From Phormidesmis sp963789215 (GTDB lineage Bacteria; Cyanobacteriota; Cyanobacteriia; Phormidesmidales; Phormidesmidaceae), in the NCBI GenBank assembly GCA_963789215.1, contig CAWBJY010000011.1, positions 124,001-188,000 of the forward strand: 64,000 nt of DNA. The letters run 5' to 3'. Position 1 is the stretch's first letter; each line of letters opens with the position of its first letter. This document shows, one piece after another, positions 8,242 through 17,017 of this stretch. The notes under the pieces are model-generated. The model made no database searches. It was not told where the DNA came from and worked only from the letters and a program-made list of their open reading frames with translations. A program made the translations under genes and the position numbers.

Positions 8242-8694
8242 TCAGTCCTCCGACATCTCCGGCCAAAACGACTCCCAGTCTGGACAAGTCTCATCATCCG
8301 GGCCATAGGGATGCATCCCACAAACCAGCATTCCATTCCCATAGTCGGCTCCGTGATAATTGCGGCAGCCCACGCAGGTCGGATGGTCTTGAATAATAGG
8401 ATTTACGGTATTCACAATGGGCGCTGTCGCCTTTTCTATCCAAGGCGTTATCTGCTGGCTGATAAAGTCAATGCCTGCATCTAGCGCAGCGTCCACCTGG
8501 TCGTTAACTTGTAGAAACGCAGGAGCCACATTCTCTTCAATTGACTTCTCCGCGGCCTCTACCACTTCCACTGAGCTATCCACCCACTGCCCAATTATCT
8601 GCTCGCCCTGCTGGGCTGCTTTGGTCAGCAGCTGACTAGAAACCTTCGCTGCTTCGTCCAGCTCGCGCTGCAACTGCTTTAGCCATTCATCCAT
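8242..8694 (-). CDS. Cyanobacterial protein with C-terminal Cys cluster
   Basis: A 150-aa protein of unknown function. The first 100 residues are predicted amphipathic helix (LQRELDEAAKVSSQLL and similar) without a membrane segment. The last 45 residues have a CVGCRNYHG...CGMHP...CPDW arrangement: four Cys plus His that could bind a metal or Fe-S cluster. The C-terminal part is recognisable as a recurrent cyanobacterial family, although no role is known. It is followed, on the same strand, by nothing close; the phasin-like gene lies upstream. Confidence 0.7.
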   Translation of the reverse strand: MDEWLKQLQRELDEAAKVSSQLLTKAAQQGEQIIGQWVDSSVEVVEAAEKSIEENVAPAFLQVNDQVDAALDAGIDFISQQITPWIEKATAPIVNTVNPIIQDHPTCVGCRNYHGADYGNGMLVCGMHPYGPDDETCPDWESFWPEMSED

Positions 8695-8762
8695 AGCAAA
8701 AATCCTCCAGAGACTGCAATGATATGCAGCAGACGTTGTACAAAAAAACTTGTGCGTAGAGC

Positions 8763-9152
8763 TTATTTCAGTTTATTCAATTCCTGACGCAGATTCTCTA
8801 CTTCTTTACGCAACGCCTCGGCCTGACGCTCTTCGCTCTGGATCGATTCGCTGTCGTCTAAAATCTGAATTTGTCGGGGGCCTTCTGGCGCTGCGTCCGA
8901 CGCGTTAGCCTGCGCGCTGGTCGGCTTGGCGGCGGTTGCTTCTGCTCTGGCCACCATCTCATTCATCATCTTTTGAGCTTCTTCTGCCGATAGCTCACCG
9001 CGCTCTACCAGCTCATCCACTAGCTTTTGCGCCTGGCCTTTAATGTCGCTCAGCGCAAAGCCTGCTTTTTCTCCAGCATAGGAAGCAATGCCCACGCCCA
9101 GATAAAATGCCTTCTGCACGAGCTTGCCAAAACCTGAGTTGCTACCTGCCAT
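8763..9152 (-). CDS. Phasin-like small helical protein
   Basis: A 129-aa protein. The N-terminal half (LVQKAFYLGVGIASYAGEKAG, then LVDELVERGELSAEEAQ) matches phasin / PhaF-type granule-associated proteins. An Ala-rich linker and a charged coiled-coil tail (LRKEVENLRQELNKLK) follow. It may coat polyhydroxyalkanoate granules or be a general helical adaptor; no PHA synthase gene is in this window. It is in the same direction as the Cys-cluster gene 69 bases downstream. Confidence 0.65.
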   Translation of the reverse strand: MAGSNSGFGKLVQKAFYLGVGIASYAGEKAGFALSDIKGQAQKLVDELVERGELSAEEAQKMMNEMVARAEATAAKPTSAQANASDAAPEGPRQIQILDDSESIQSEERQAEALRKEVENLRQELNKLK

Positions 9153-9250
9153 AGTGAATGTGCCTCTGAAGTTGCCTCTGATGAGCGCCGAACAATAAAT
9201 TAAACCATCTATAAGATATATAAGATGTTTCTTAGTTGGCTATGGCAAAT

Positions 9251-9294
9251 GACCGTATAGAAAAGGCCGTATAGAAAAGACCGCATAGAAAAAC
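9251..9294 (-). repeat. 14-15-bp tandem repeat, three copies
   Basis: Three imperfect copies of (a)ccgtatagaaaag(g/a) between the phasin-like gene start and the terminator of the small membrane protein. Copies begin near 9252, 9267 and 9281. Confidence 0.8.
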
Positions 9295-9331
9295 AAAACC
9301 GCTAGGGCACCTGGGTAAATGTCCTAGCGGT
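9287..9331 (-). terminator. Intrinsic terminator of the small membrane protein gene
   Basis: On the minus strand the arms accgctagg and cctagcggt (9323-9331 and 9298-9306) enclose a 16-base loop. They are followed by ggttttgttttt, a T-rich tract, 30 bases past the stop of the gene at 9361-9564. Confidence 0.75.
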
Positions 9332-9360
9332 CTATAGAAGATGGATGGGTTGCCGAAAGA

Positions 9361-9564
9361 CTAAGCGGCTCGGTTGCCAATACCGTAGAGCAGTCCGCAG
9401 CCCACTGCGAGCAGGACTAGCGCAATGTAAACCGTGTTCGAGACGGCTGGAATAACGCCAAATGCCTGTAGCAGCAGCAAAATAGCAAAGATAACGAGCA
9501 GCAGTCCACCTGAGTACAGCCCGATAGTAGTGATCATATTAGGTGGTCTTTTTCTACGGCTCAT
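9361..9564 (-). CDS. Small two-helix membrane protein
   Basis: A 67-aa protein with a basic start (MSRRKRPP) and two hydrophobic segments (about 14-34 and 42-60, LVIFAILLLLQ and YIALVLLAVG) joined by a short turn. No family recognised. A good intrinsic terminator follows, which supports expression as a single gene. Confidence 0.62.
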   Translation of the reverse strand: MSRRKRPPNMITTIGLYSGGLLLVIFAILLLLQAFGVIPAVSNTVYIALVLLAVGCGLLYGIGNRAA

Positions 9565-9810
9565 TTGTTTGTCCTAATGTACTGAGAATGAGTCGTTAAG
9601 AATATAATGCAGCGCCCGATAAAGAACGCACCCAAATCACACTCAATTTAGGCGTTTTTACAGTAGCTAGCGACAGCGCTTGGACTCATCGCTGATTAGG
9701 TTGGGAAAAAGCAAGGTAGAAAGCTGAGATAGAGGGCCTGCTGCGATCGCCTTTACCTAAACGCTCTCAATTAAAAGCTTTACTTTTACATTAAAGACTT
9801 TAAAAGCACA

Positions 9811-9908
9811 AAGGCCCGAAGTCCACGCCTGCTACAAGCATCCCGTATTGCTGCTACCTTCCGGTCCTGACAAGATTTGGGCGTTGTGACTGCATGGGTC
9901 CGAGCCAT
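9811..9908 (-). ncRNA. ffs: Signal recognition particle RNA (4.5S type)
   Basis: On the minus strand the sequence contains the universal SRP domain IV hairpin: GTCAGGACCGGAAGGTAGCAGCA, with the GGAA tetraloop and the asymmetric internal loop that Ffh binds. Flanking strands ggctcgga and tcgggcc pair to close a single long hairpin of roughly 98 nt, normal for cyanobacteria. The ends are estimates from pairing. Confidence 0.92.
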
Positions 9909-10029
9909 CTATAGAATAGCATTACGCAGCGGCAGTATGGCAAGTGCTCTTCGAACTGACTTCGAACTCTTCTCTGCTGTTCCTGATATCTCCGCTGTTC
10001 CTGCTGACCGTATCTTTTAGTATCTCAAT

Positions 10030-10419
10030 CTAGCCGATTAGCCTTGCCATTTCTTCCACAACGCGCCGAATTTCTAGCATCAGAACGCCTTGCTTTACTT
10101 CAGCGCTAGTAAGTACTAAGAACAGCGCTTCTTTGCCACATAGCGTCAAAATGCTGTATCCCTGCGTGCCTTCTAGCAAAATATGCTGCACCGGGCCGCG
10201 CTGCAGCTCTTCGCCAATGCGATCGCCAATCGAAACCACCGCTGCGGCCATCGCTGCCGCCCGCGACTCTTCCAACCCAGCGGGCAACCTTCCGGCTAGG
10301 GGCAGTCCCTGTGGGGTGACTAAAGCTGCGCCTTGGACATAGCTAGTCTCGGCCACAAAAGTCTGCACAATTTCGGTGAGCCGAACGGTGTCAATAGGCA
10401 TAGGGCGATCGCTTTTCAA
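10030..10419 (-). CDS. Roadblock/LC7-domain protein
   Basis: A 129-aa single roadblock/LC7 domain (motifs LTEIVQTFVAETSYVQGAAL, LPLAGRLP, SIGDRIGEEL, and the C-terminal EIRRVVEEMARL helix), similar to MglB-type regulators of small GTPases. No Ras-like GTPase gene lies nearby, so its partner is unknown. A second ATG six codons in (MPIDTVRL) is a possible start. It lies 20 bases downstream of the broken serine hydrolase and probably in its operon. Confidence 0.82.
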   Translation of the reverse strand: MKSDRPMPIDTVRLTEIVQTFVAETSYVQGAALVTPQGLPLAGRLPAGLEESRAAAMAAAVVSIGDRIGEELQRGPVQHILLEGTQGYSILTLCGKEALFLVLTSAEVKQGVLMLEIRRVVEEMARLIG

Positions 10420-10439
10420 GATTGAATTTTATTGAATTT

Positions 10440-11376
10440 TTAAGGCTCAAGCAGATGCTGTGCGGCTTCGAAGATGCGCTTAGAGACAAAAGGAATAATC
10501 TCCTCGTTCTCAGCGTGATCTTGGCCTTCGGTAAACACCACCAACAAATAAGGATGCGTACTGGTCGATTCTATATAAGCTGCGTCATGTCGGACTCGGC
10601 TGGTCGCGCTCGCCTGCGACCAGACTTCAGCGGGAGATGCAATGCCTGTGCCAATGAAGCGGGTTGGGCTGCGGCCGTTGGCTAGTTCTGTTGGAATGCG
10701 CTAGCAGTGCCATCATTTTTTGCGATCGCCTAGCGCTCACCGAAACCCCACCCACAATACTATGCAGCAGCCGAGCTGTCGCTTCAGTCGTGAGCAGATT
10801 GCGATGCTCTAGCGTCTTGCCTAAAAAGTCTTGCTCTCTGCCGTAAGGTCCGTCGTGCCAGAGCTTTTGATTCATATTTACCGCTCGCAGCTCTGGCCAC
10901 TCTAGCTGCGAGAAATAGCGGTTAATAATATTGCGCTGAAACTTCCAGGTTTCGAATGGCCCAGCGGGGATGGATGGCCCACTCGTTGTCCCACTCAAAA
11001 TATCTACTATGTAGCTGAGCGCGTCATTGCTCGATGCTACGATCGAATCGGCGATCGCCCGCTCCGTCTCTAGCGATGTTTGAATCATGCCTTGCTCTAG
11101 CCAATCGTGAGCCGCCACCAAGTAGAACAAGCTGATAATGCTCGCCGGTTCAATCAGCTCCACGCCTCGGTAGCTAGCGCCGCTCGGTTGATATTTCCAA
11201 AACTCCTCCGAGGTAATTGCACCGCCCGTATTGACGCGATACGGCGGCTCGTAGGGAATCCAGGTCATGGCAATCTGGTTGGGTGCAAGCTGAGGAAAGG
11301 CGGCTTGGGTGGCTTCTAAAACAGTCTCTAAGGCCGACTGAAGATTGGGGTCGATGGAAAAGAATTTGCGGCTCAT
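10440..11376 (-). pseudogene. Frameshifted beta-lactamase-like serine hydrolase
   Basis: The intact frame runs from ATG 11376 through the usual family blocks (TGGAITSEEFW, SNDAL, NATxARLLHSIVGG-like) and then runs off into a short tail ending at 10627. The true C-terminus is found in the next frame: FIGTGIASPAEVW, TSRVRHDAAYIE, YLLVVFTEG, EIIPFVS, stopping at 10440. Removing one C from the aaccc run near 10650 restores N-R-F-I-G. The active-site motif expected as SxxK reads SIIS, and the position of the KTG-like motif reads WSQAS, so both usual lysines are absent. This points to a degenerate or non-catalytic protein. It starts 5 bases after the carbonic anhydrase-like gene, so the two are one operon. 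Confidence 0.85.
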
Positions 11377-11381
11377 AGACG

Positions 11382-11936
11382 TTATACAAACCCTAGATTG
11401 GTGCCTTTTCCAGCATGGACTAACGCTAGCTGCTGATATTTTTTAGCATGTTCTATCAGATCTGCGGCTTCTTCTTCGCAGAGCGATCGCAGGCATTTGC
11501 CAGGAACCCCTATCACGAGCGATCGCGCAGGCACATCTTTCGTCACGACGGCCCCGGCCCCTACGATGCTTCCTGCACCAACACGTACGCCGTTTAGTAC
11601 AATCGCCCCAATCCCAATCAAACAGCCCGATTCAATATGGGCGCTATGAATCACCGCCCGGTGCCCCACCGTCACGTACTCCTCTAAAACCGTCGGCGAA
11701 TTTGGATCGCCATGCAGCACCGCACCGTCTTGCACATTGCTATAAGCGCCTATGCGCACGGCCTCCACGTCGCCTCTAACGACGGCTCCATACCAAATGC
11801 TAGCGCCCTTACTAAGGGTTACATCGCCAATGACCGTCGCGTTGGGTGCGACAAAAGCCGCCTCAGACAGATCGGGCGCGGGCCAATGACTACCCGGTGC
11901 GACCGTTAGCGGCTGAAGAAAATCGGTTGCGGGCAT
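11382..11936 (-). CDS. Gamma carbonic anhydrase-like hexapeptide protein
   Basis: A 184-aa left-handed beta-helix protein of the gamma-carbonic anhydrase / YrdA type. Hexapeptide repeats run from about 28 to 150 (VIGDVTL, IWYGAVVRGD, VGAGSIVGAGAVV). The three zinc-type histidines fit AVLHGD, VGHRAV and IHSAH. Catalysis is not assured, since many family members lack activity; CcmM is much longer. It is the first gene of a probable three-gene operon with the serine hydrolase remnant and the roadblock protein. Confidence 0.82.
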   Translation of the reverse strand: MPATDFLQPLTVAPGSHWPAPDLSEAAFVAPNATVIGDVTLSKGASIWYGAVVRGDVEAVRIGAYSNVQDGAVLHGDPNSPTVLEEYVTVGHRAVIHSAHIESGCLIGIGAIVLNGVRVGAGSIVGAGAVVTKDVPARSLVIGVPGKCLRSLCEEEAADLIEHAKKYQQLALVHAGKGTNLGFV

Positions 11937-12117
11937 GGCAAAAACCTGAACAACATTTGAGAACCTAAAGCGTTAAGCACCGGTAGGGCGCATTATCAAA
12001 GAATCAAGCCTGAAAGTTATGGCCCAAAAGTTATAATGGCGGCATTGGTTTTCCGGTGGCTTGCTTGCTAAGAACAGCTCCCAAACGGTTCAAAATATTG
12101 GGTAATAGATACGACTG

Positions 12118-12627
12118 ATGCTAGGTTCTGCCTCTCAATATCCCATATATGGCCCCGAAATACAGTGTCCTCACTGTCGTCAGCCAATTCCAGCGCTGTT
12201 GCTTACCGATAGCTATCTCTGCACTCGTCATGGGGCCTTTGAAGCCAATCCTGAAACTGAGGAACTCGTTCACGTACAGTCTGGTCGACACTGGCGGCGT
12301 TGGGAAGATCGCTGGTATCGGCAGCACACCCATCCCGATGGCGTCCGCTTCGAAATACATGAGGAGCTAGACAGACTATTTACAAAGGGACTGCGTGCTA
12401 CCAAGGTGATTATTGCGAGCCGGTACGAGCAGCTAATGACGCCATACCTGGAGCACAGTGCGGCCTGGAACAGCCAGGGTAAGGAAAAGGTGCCCAAGCT
12501 GTATGGCCTGCCCGTGGCCTTTAGTGAATCCCAAGCGGAAGAACCACGCTGGGAAATCATTAATTTTGATCTAGAAAAGGAACCTGGTGTACCCACTCAG
12601 TATCGGTACCTTAGAATGTTTGACTGA
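12118..12627 (+). CDS. TIGR02652-family cyanobacterial protein
   Basis: A 169-aa protein recognised as the TIGR02652 family, found in almost all cyanobacteria but of unknown role. It has an N-terminal zinc-ribbon-like CPHC...CTRHG segment (about 17-38), a WRRWEDRWYRQHTHPDG block in the middle, and a C-terminal RYLRMFD end. It has no signal peptide or membrane helix. It stands alone between a minus-strand operon and the VOC gene. Confidence 0.8.
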   Translation: MLGSASQYPIYGPEIQCPHCRQPIPALLLTDSYLCTRHGAFEANPETEELVHVQSGRHWRRWEDRWYRQHTHPDGVRFEIHEELDRLFTKGLRATKVIIASRYEQLMTPYLEHSAAWNSQGKEKVPKLYGLPVAFSESQAEEPRWEIINFDLEKEPGVPTQYRYLRMFD

Positions 12628-12904
12628 AGGGTTTGTTCCAGCCAATAGAATCCTTTAAGAAGGGTTGATGCACCCGTCGAAGTCTTGTTTGCGTCTGTCT
12701 ACCCAAGCTGGCATTCAGGTATAAAAGTTAACATAAGCTTAAAGTTAATGCCTAGAGAATTTGCAGACAGAACCTTCTATCTCGCTAGGGCGTCTATTCG
12801 CTAAGGTGTCTACTGTATCGCTGCTAGTTCTTTTCCTCTTTGCTTTCCTGCAGACTTTTTTTCTCGCAGCTTTTTCCACTTTTTTTACAGGGCTGATTGC
12901 GTCT

Positions 12905-13327
12905 ATGCACCATGCTTCGATTAAAACGGCGGATATTCACCAGGCGATCGCATTTTACGAGCAGCTCGGCTTTGAGATGGAAACGCAGTTTACGGCGGGT
13001 GTTACGCTGGCCTGCTGGATGCGGGGGCTAGACGGGCGAATTGAGCTGATGCAGGTGCCTGAACCTCGTCCGGCTTTTGATGCGTTTGTCGATGAGCACT
13101 ATACCGGCTACTACCATTTGTCTTTTGATTTGAGCGATCGCACCGAAAGTTTGCCGGATTGGCTGGCTAGTCTGCAGCAAAAGGTAGAAGCGCAAGGCAA
13201 TAAGCTCACCGTTTTGCTCGCGCCGCAGCAGCAGCAAATTGGCGAGGCGCTGTACGAAGTTGCTTTTTTGGCCGATACAGACGGCTTACCCTTGGAGTTT
13301 ATTCGGCGGATAGAGAATGGGCGTTGA
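12905..13327 (+). CDS. VOC-fold (glyoxalase/bleomycin-resistance family) protein
   Basis: A 140-aa vicinal oxygen chelate domain: HHASIKTADIHQAIAFYEQLGF at the start and YEVAFLADTDGLPLEFI at the end, the standard beta-alpha-beta-beta-beta pattern. Metal ligands could be His3 and the late Glu. The substrate is unknown. A TTG at 12761 in frame would add about 48 residues with a hydrophobic stretch, but relatives start at MHHASI. It overlaps the longest form of the next ORF, suggesting an operon with the AAA ATPase. Confidence 0.75.
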   Translation: MHHASIKTADIHQAIAFYEQLGFEMETQFTAGVTLACWMRGLDGRIELMQVPEPRPAFDAFVDEHYTGYYHLSFDLSDRTESLPDWLASLQQKVEAQGNKLTVLLAPQQQQIGEALYEVAFLADTDGLPLEFIRRIENGR

Positions 13328-13331
13328 TTTG

Positions 13332-14741
13332 ATGCCGTTTGCAGACAACTGGGCGTACTTAAAGACCGAGCTAGCCTGGCTAGATCGGCTGCTGCTGTTA
13401 GCCGTAGCCCGGCAGCGTAAAGAGATCAAAACCGTTAAAAAGTATGCGAGTGTTCCGGCTGATAACGTCAGCAGCTACTGGTGGAAAGGCGTTATTTCTG
13501 TTCCCAATCCAGCCTATGACGACTGCCGAGTACCCACAAAGGCCCAGCGCAAACCAACTGGCTATCAGCAGCAGCTAGAAAGCCGTATTCAGGTCAGTGC
13601 TAAGGACGAGATTGTACTAGCACTACCCTCTATCCGTCATTATCTGAACCTGACGCTATTCGAGAAAAACCTGCTGTTAATGACGCTAGCACCGGAAATA
13701 AACCGGCGCTACGGGCGGCTTTATCACTATTTACAAACGGGCGAAGACTGCTCTAAAGCCTCCGATTTGCCCACGGTAGATTTAGCCCTGCGGTTGCTGT
13801 GCCGCAATGATTTAGAACGACGGCGATCGCGCGCTAAACTCACTGGCCCCGACTCCCTAATAGAACGCAAAGTGCTGCGCTACGTCTCGCCTCGCCCGAC
13901 CACCCGGCTCAGCAGCTACCTCCAGCTCAGCGAAGACTGGGTAGATTATCTCTTGGCAGAAAAACCAGATCAGCGCGTTCTTTTCAAGCGATTAGCGACG
14001 CCGACTGAACCTGTTCTAGCGTTGCCTGCACCGACCTCGGTTACTCGCGCAATCCAGATCATTCAACCCAACGTTGCTTGGGATAAGTTGATTTTACCGG
14101 CAGCGATACTCACGCAGATGCAAACGCTGAGCCAGCAGGTTTCAGCGAGCTTTATTACCCGTACTAAAACTGGCAAAACGGCGCTGCTAGTGGGCGCACC
14201 GGGCACCGGCAAAACGATGGCTGCAAAGGCGATCGCCGCTTCCTTGCGTCATCCGCTATGCCAGGTAGATCTAAAGCAAATCGAGGCCGCAGACCATGCC
14301 GATGTACTCGCGGCCTTAGATCCGGTTCGTTACCCAGTGCTGCTAATTCAATCTGCATCCGTTTGGTTTGGTCGCAATAGCATCTTACCCAAAGCCCAGC
14401 TAGCTAAATGGCTACAGCAAAGGCAATCAGCACCGGGTTTACTCATCTTTAGCAGCCGTCATTTGCACACAATAAAGGCTTCCTGGCGGCAGCAGATAGA
14501 CGCTACGATAACGCTTCCGCTGCCTCACCGAGCAGAACGCGCAATGCTGTGGCGGCAGGCGTTTTCGGGCATTGCCTGTAGTGACAAAATAGACTGGGCA
14601 ACGCTGGCTCAGTCTTATAAGCTGCCCGGCGGTGAAATTCAGAGAATTGCGCAAGATGCGATCGCGATCGCCCAGTCTAAAAATGCGAAGACAATTACCT
14701 TAAGCGATATCAAACAGGCGATCGCCCAGCGCGGCAAGTAG
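13332..14741 (+). CDS. AAA-family ATPase with atypical Walker B
   Basis: About 469 aa. The N-terminal half (about 1-230) is helical with winged-helix character and contains a YWWKG motif. The AAA module follows: Walker A GAPGTGKT, then a Walker B region reading VLLIQSAS. The usual Asp-Glu pair is missing, while sensor-1 (LLIFSSRHL) and an Arg-containing LPHRAERAMLW block are present. Overall shape resembles the stand-alone cyanobacterial AAA proteins distantly related to contractile-injection-system ATPases, though no such system is here. A start five codons upstream (13317) is possible. ATP binding is likely; hydrolysis is doubtful. Confidence 0.78.
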   Translation: MPFADNWAYLKTELAWLDRLLLLAVARQRKEIKTVKKYASVPADNVSSYWWKGVISVPNPAYDDCRVPTKAQRKPTGYQQQLESRIQVSAKDEIVLALPSIRHYLNLTLFEKNLLLMTLAPEINRRYGRLYHYLQTGEDCSKASDLPTVDLALRLLCRNDLERRRSRAKLTGPDSLIERKVLRYVSPRPTTRLSSYLQLSEDWVDYLLAEKPDQRVLFKRLATPTEPVLALPAPTSVTRAIQIIQPNVAWDKLILPAAILTQMQTLSQQVSASFITRTKTGKTALLVGAPGTGKTMAAKAIAASLRHPLCQVDLKQIEAADHADVLAALDPVRYPVLLIQSASVWFGRNSILPKAQLAKWLQQRQSAPGLLIFSSRHLHTIKASWRQQIDATITLPLPHRAERAMLWRQAFSGIACSDKIDWATLAQSYKLPGGEIQRIAQDAIAIAQSKNAKTITLSDIKQAIAQRGK

Positions 14742-14860
14742 TGCTACGCGATAAGAACAGAGCCTTTGCCTGGATCGCTGCGGTGTCTTTGGCTCATATC
14801 TCTTTGACTCGTATCTGGTAAGAACAGGTTTAGCTGCGCGCGCTATAAACAACAACCTTT

Positions 14861-14908
14861 AATTGAGTAGACTTTCAATTGAGTAGGCCTTTAATTAAGT
14901 AGACTTTC
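14861..14908 (-). repeat. 16-bp tandem triplication across a gene end
   Basis: Units at 14861-14876, 14877-14892 and 14893-14908 of the type aattgagtagactttc. The third unit encodes the last residues of the FAD oxidoreductase; the other two are downstream copies. Confidence 0.88.
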
Positions 14909-16834
14909 CAAAATGTTCTGAGTTGTACCCGCTGAAGACGGATCGCCTTGGGCGGTGTAGAGTGCGATCGCCTGTTCTAAATCAGCTCGGGCCTGGGTGC
15001 GGTTGCCTGACTCTGACTGAACGAGTCCGCGCAGTTGATAAGCCCTAGCATTGCGAGGATTCAGTGAGAGCGTGCGCGAAAGGGTTCGCTCTGCTTCGCC
15101 GTAATTATTTTCGTCGAGAAAGGTTTGTGCCTGCTTTAAATAGTCTTGCTCGTAGTCGATGCCTCTAAAGCGTCTTTCTAAAGTGGCGATCGCGCGAAAG
15201 CTATCGGTACGGTATCCGTAGATAGACGGCGTGGTTCCTAGGGCTTGGCGTACCTCAAAGTTGGTGATGGTTTGGAGCGATCGCCCTTCCGCCGCAGATT
15301 TAGCAATTGCGATCGCCAACCCCTCACCGACACTAACGTTCAATTCGACAATTCTGCCTGCCGTAGTGCCTAATCCGCCAAATCCCGAAGCTGGCCCTAA
15401 TACGGCTAGGTTGCTACGTTCTTTGGGCAAGGTATGGCGAAACCCGTAGTTAAACACAGGCATTTGATTGAAGTCGAACAGTCGCAGCACCGAGTCGTTT
15501 ACCTGTTCGTCCAAGCCTTCAATGCCGCCGCGATCGTCTAGATGATAGCCAAACGTGCCCAGCGCCTCTTGTGCATTAATGCCGCCTGCTGCCATTAGCG
15601 TCGCCGACAGCTCATCAACAGGATGCGCAATTTGGCCCGCGTTGCGAATATACAGCTCGTCCCTGATTTCTACTCTAGGAACGCCAATTTTTTCAAACAT
15701 CGTCTTGATTTCATTCGCAACGGCCTGCATCTGCGCGGTCGGTTTAGCGCCGTTCCGGCTAAGCTGCTGAGCGGTGGCTGCATCGGCATAAAACAGCAGC
15801 GCATTAAAGCTGAGGCGGTCATCGAAGATAGCAATATTAGCTCTATCGAATAGAAAGCCAGACGATTTGATATCGTATTCCTGCTCTAGATAGCCATGCG
15901 TTAAAATGCTAAACGCCAAGGAGCGAACGTCGGCTGAGTCTGACGTTCCCCGATAGAGCAGTTTGGGACGGCGCTGATAGTCTATGAGGCTATTTAGCAG
16001 CTCCTGCCGCTTTTCGGGGTCATTGCCGCTAGCAGCCGTTAGCCAGCGCTGAGCCGCGGTATCTGTCGGATCGAAATAGCGCTGGATTAAATCAGCTTCC
16101 ATCTTGGCAAACTGACTGATGTCAACGTTGTAGAAGTCGATGACAAGTCCCATACTTAAAGAGCTATCGGGAAAGCCCAGAGCTTCTAAGCCCTGCATCA
16201 TTTCTACGCCGCTAGCCGCAGCCAGTTCGCCGCTCTGGCTGGCGTCGATAAATACGGGCGCTGCGTAAGTGCGATTGCCCGCTGTAAATGCGCAAAGACT
16301 CGACCCGGCTGTTTGGACTGAGTCTAAGTCGGCGCGGCCCACGACTTCGATGCCGTTACTGCGCAGCGTCTGAGCAAAGTTTTGAGCGGCGATATCGCGG
16401 TTTAAGGCGATGGTTTTGACTTGAGCAAGTTCTAGAAATTCTTGGTAGAGCCGGCTGGGCTGACCAAAAGTACCGTACTGCGATCGCAGTTTAGCAGGCA
16501 CCTGATTGCGATCGAGGTAAGCCAGTCCGCCTCTAACTAAATGCCCGCCGATTCCTTTGGTAATATCGCCTTCTGTGACAATCGCCACGCGGCTACTTTG
16601 TCCCCTAGCCTGAAGCTCTCTTTTTACCTTTAGCGCCGTCATAACGCCCGGCACTTCGTCTCCAAAGACTACAGTGTCGTAACTGCGTGCATTGGGAATA
16701 ACCGGACAGGTCGTCGTTTCTAGAGCCGTTCCGGCTTGCTGTACCGCTAATTCGGTTTGTGCCATTGCCGGAGATATTGTCCCTAAGCCCACTGTCAACG
16801 TCGCACAGGCAAAAAGGGGAAGCGTGCGTTTCAT
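14891..16834 (-). CDS. Secreted FAD-dependent oxidoreductase with TPR tail
   Basis: A 647-aa protein with a cleavable signal peptide (MKRTLPLFACATLTVGLG, then PAMAQ), so it acts in the periplasm or lumen. The middle (about 50-530) is an FAD-dependent oxidoreductase of the PF12831 type, with a DTVVFGDEVPGV start in place of a strict GxGxxG and a GGIGGHLVRGG-like loop. The C-terminal 80 residues hold TPR units (NYGEAERTLSRTLSLNPRNA, RAYQLRGLV). The substrate is unknown. The pairing of an exported flavoenzyme with TPR repeats suggests a protein partner. Confidence 0.78.
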   Translation of the reverse strand: MKRTLPLFACATLTVGLGTISPAMAQTELAVQQAGTALETTTCPVIPNARSYDTVVFGDEVPGVMTALKVKRELQARGQSSRVAIVTEGDITKGIGGHLVRGGLAYLDRNQVPAKLRSQYGTFGQPSRLYQEFLELAQVKTIALNRDIAAQNFAQTLRSNGIEVVGRADLDSVQTAGSSLCAFTAGNRTYAAPVFIDASQSGELAAASGVEMMQGLEALGFPDSSLSMGLVIDFYNVDISQFAKMEADLIQRYFDPTDTAAQRWLTAASGNDPEKRQELLNSLIDYQRRPKLLYRGTSDSADVRSLAFSILTHGYLEQEYDIKSSGFLFDRANIAIFDDRLSFNALLFYADAATAQQLSRNGAKPTAQMQAVANEIKTMFEKIGVPRVEIRDELYIRNAGQIAHPVDELSATLMAAGGINAQEALGTFGYHLDDRGGIEGLDEQVNDSVLRLFDFNQMPVFNYGFRHTLPKERSNLAVLGPASGFGGLGTTAGRIVELNVSVGEGLAIAIAKSAAEGRSLQTITNFEVRQALGTTPSIYGYRTDSFRAIATLERRFRGIDYEQDYLKQAQTFLDENNYGEAERTLSRTLSLNPRNARAYQLRGLVQSESGNRTQARADLEQAIALYTAQGDPSSAGTTQNILESLLN

Positions 16835-17017
16835 AAACTAATCTCTAAATAATGCCGCGGGGCCGAATTCGTCAGACGCAGCGCTTTATCAAAACGCCGC
16901 CCCTAATTGTCTTACAAAATTACGGCTTTAATAGAGCAGTTCAGAGATACTTATGGCGCCTTTATCGAGACTTTAAGTAACTCGATCTAAAGAAACTGTT
17001 CGTTTTTCTACAGCCAT

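Noticed and set aside
10422..10685. Plus-strand ORF over the end of the serine hydrolase
   Set aside because: The minus strand there encodes the true C-terminus (VRHDAAYIE, LLVVFTEG) in a shifted frame, so the plus ORF is a shadow.
12761..12904. Hydrophobic N-terminal extension of the VOC protein (TTG start)
   Set aside because: Family members begin at MHHASI; the hydrophobic stretch is low-complexity T-rich DNA upstream of the real ATG.
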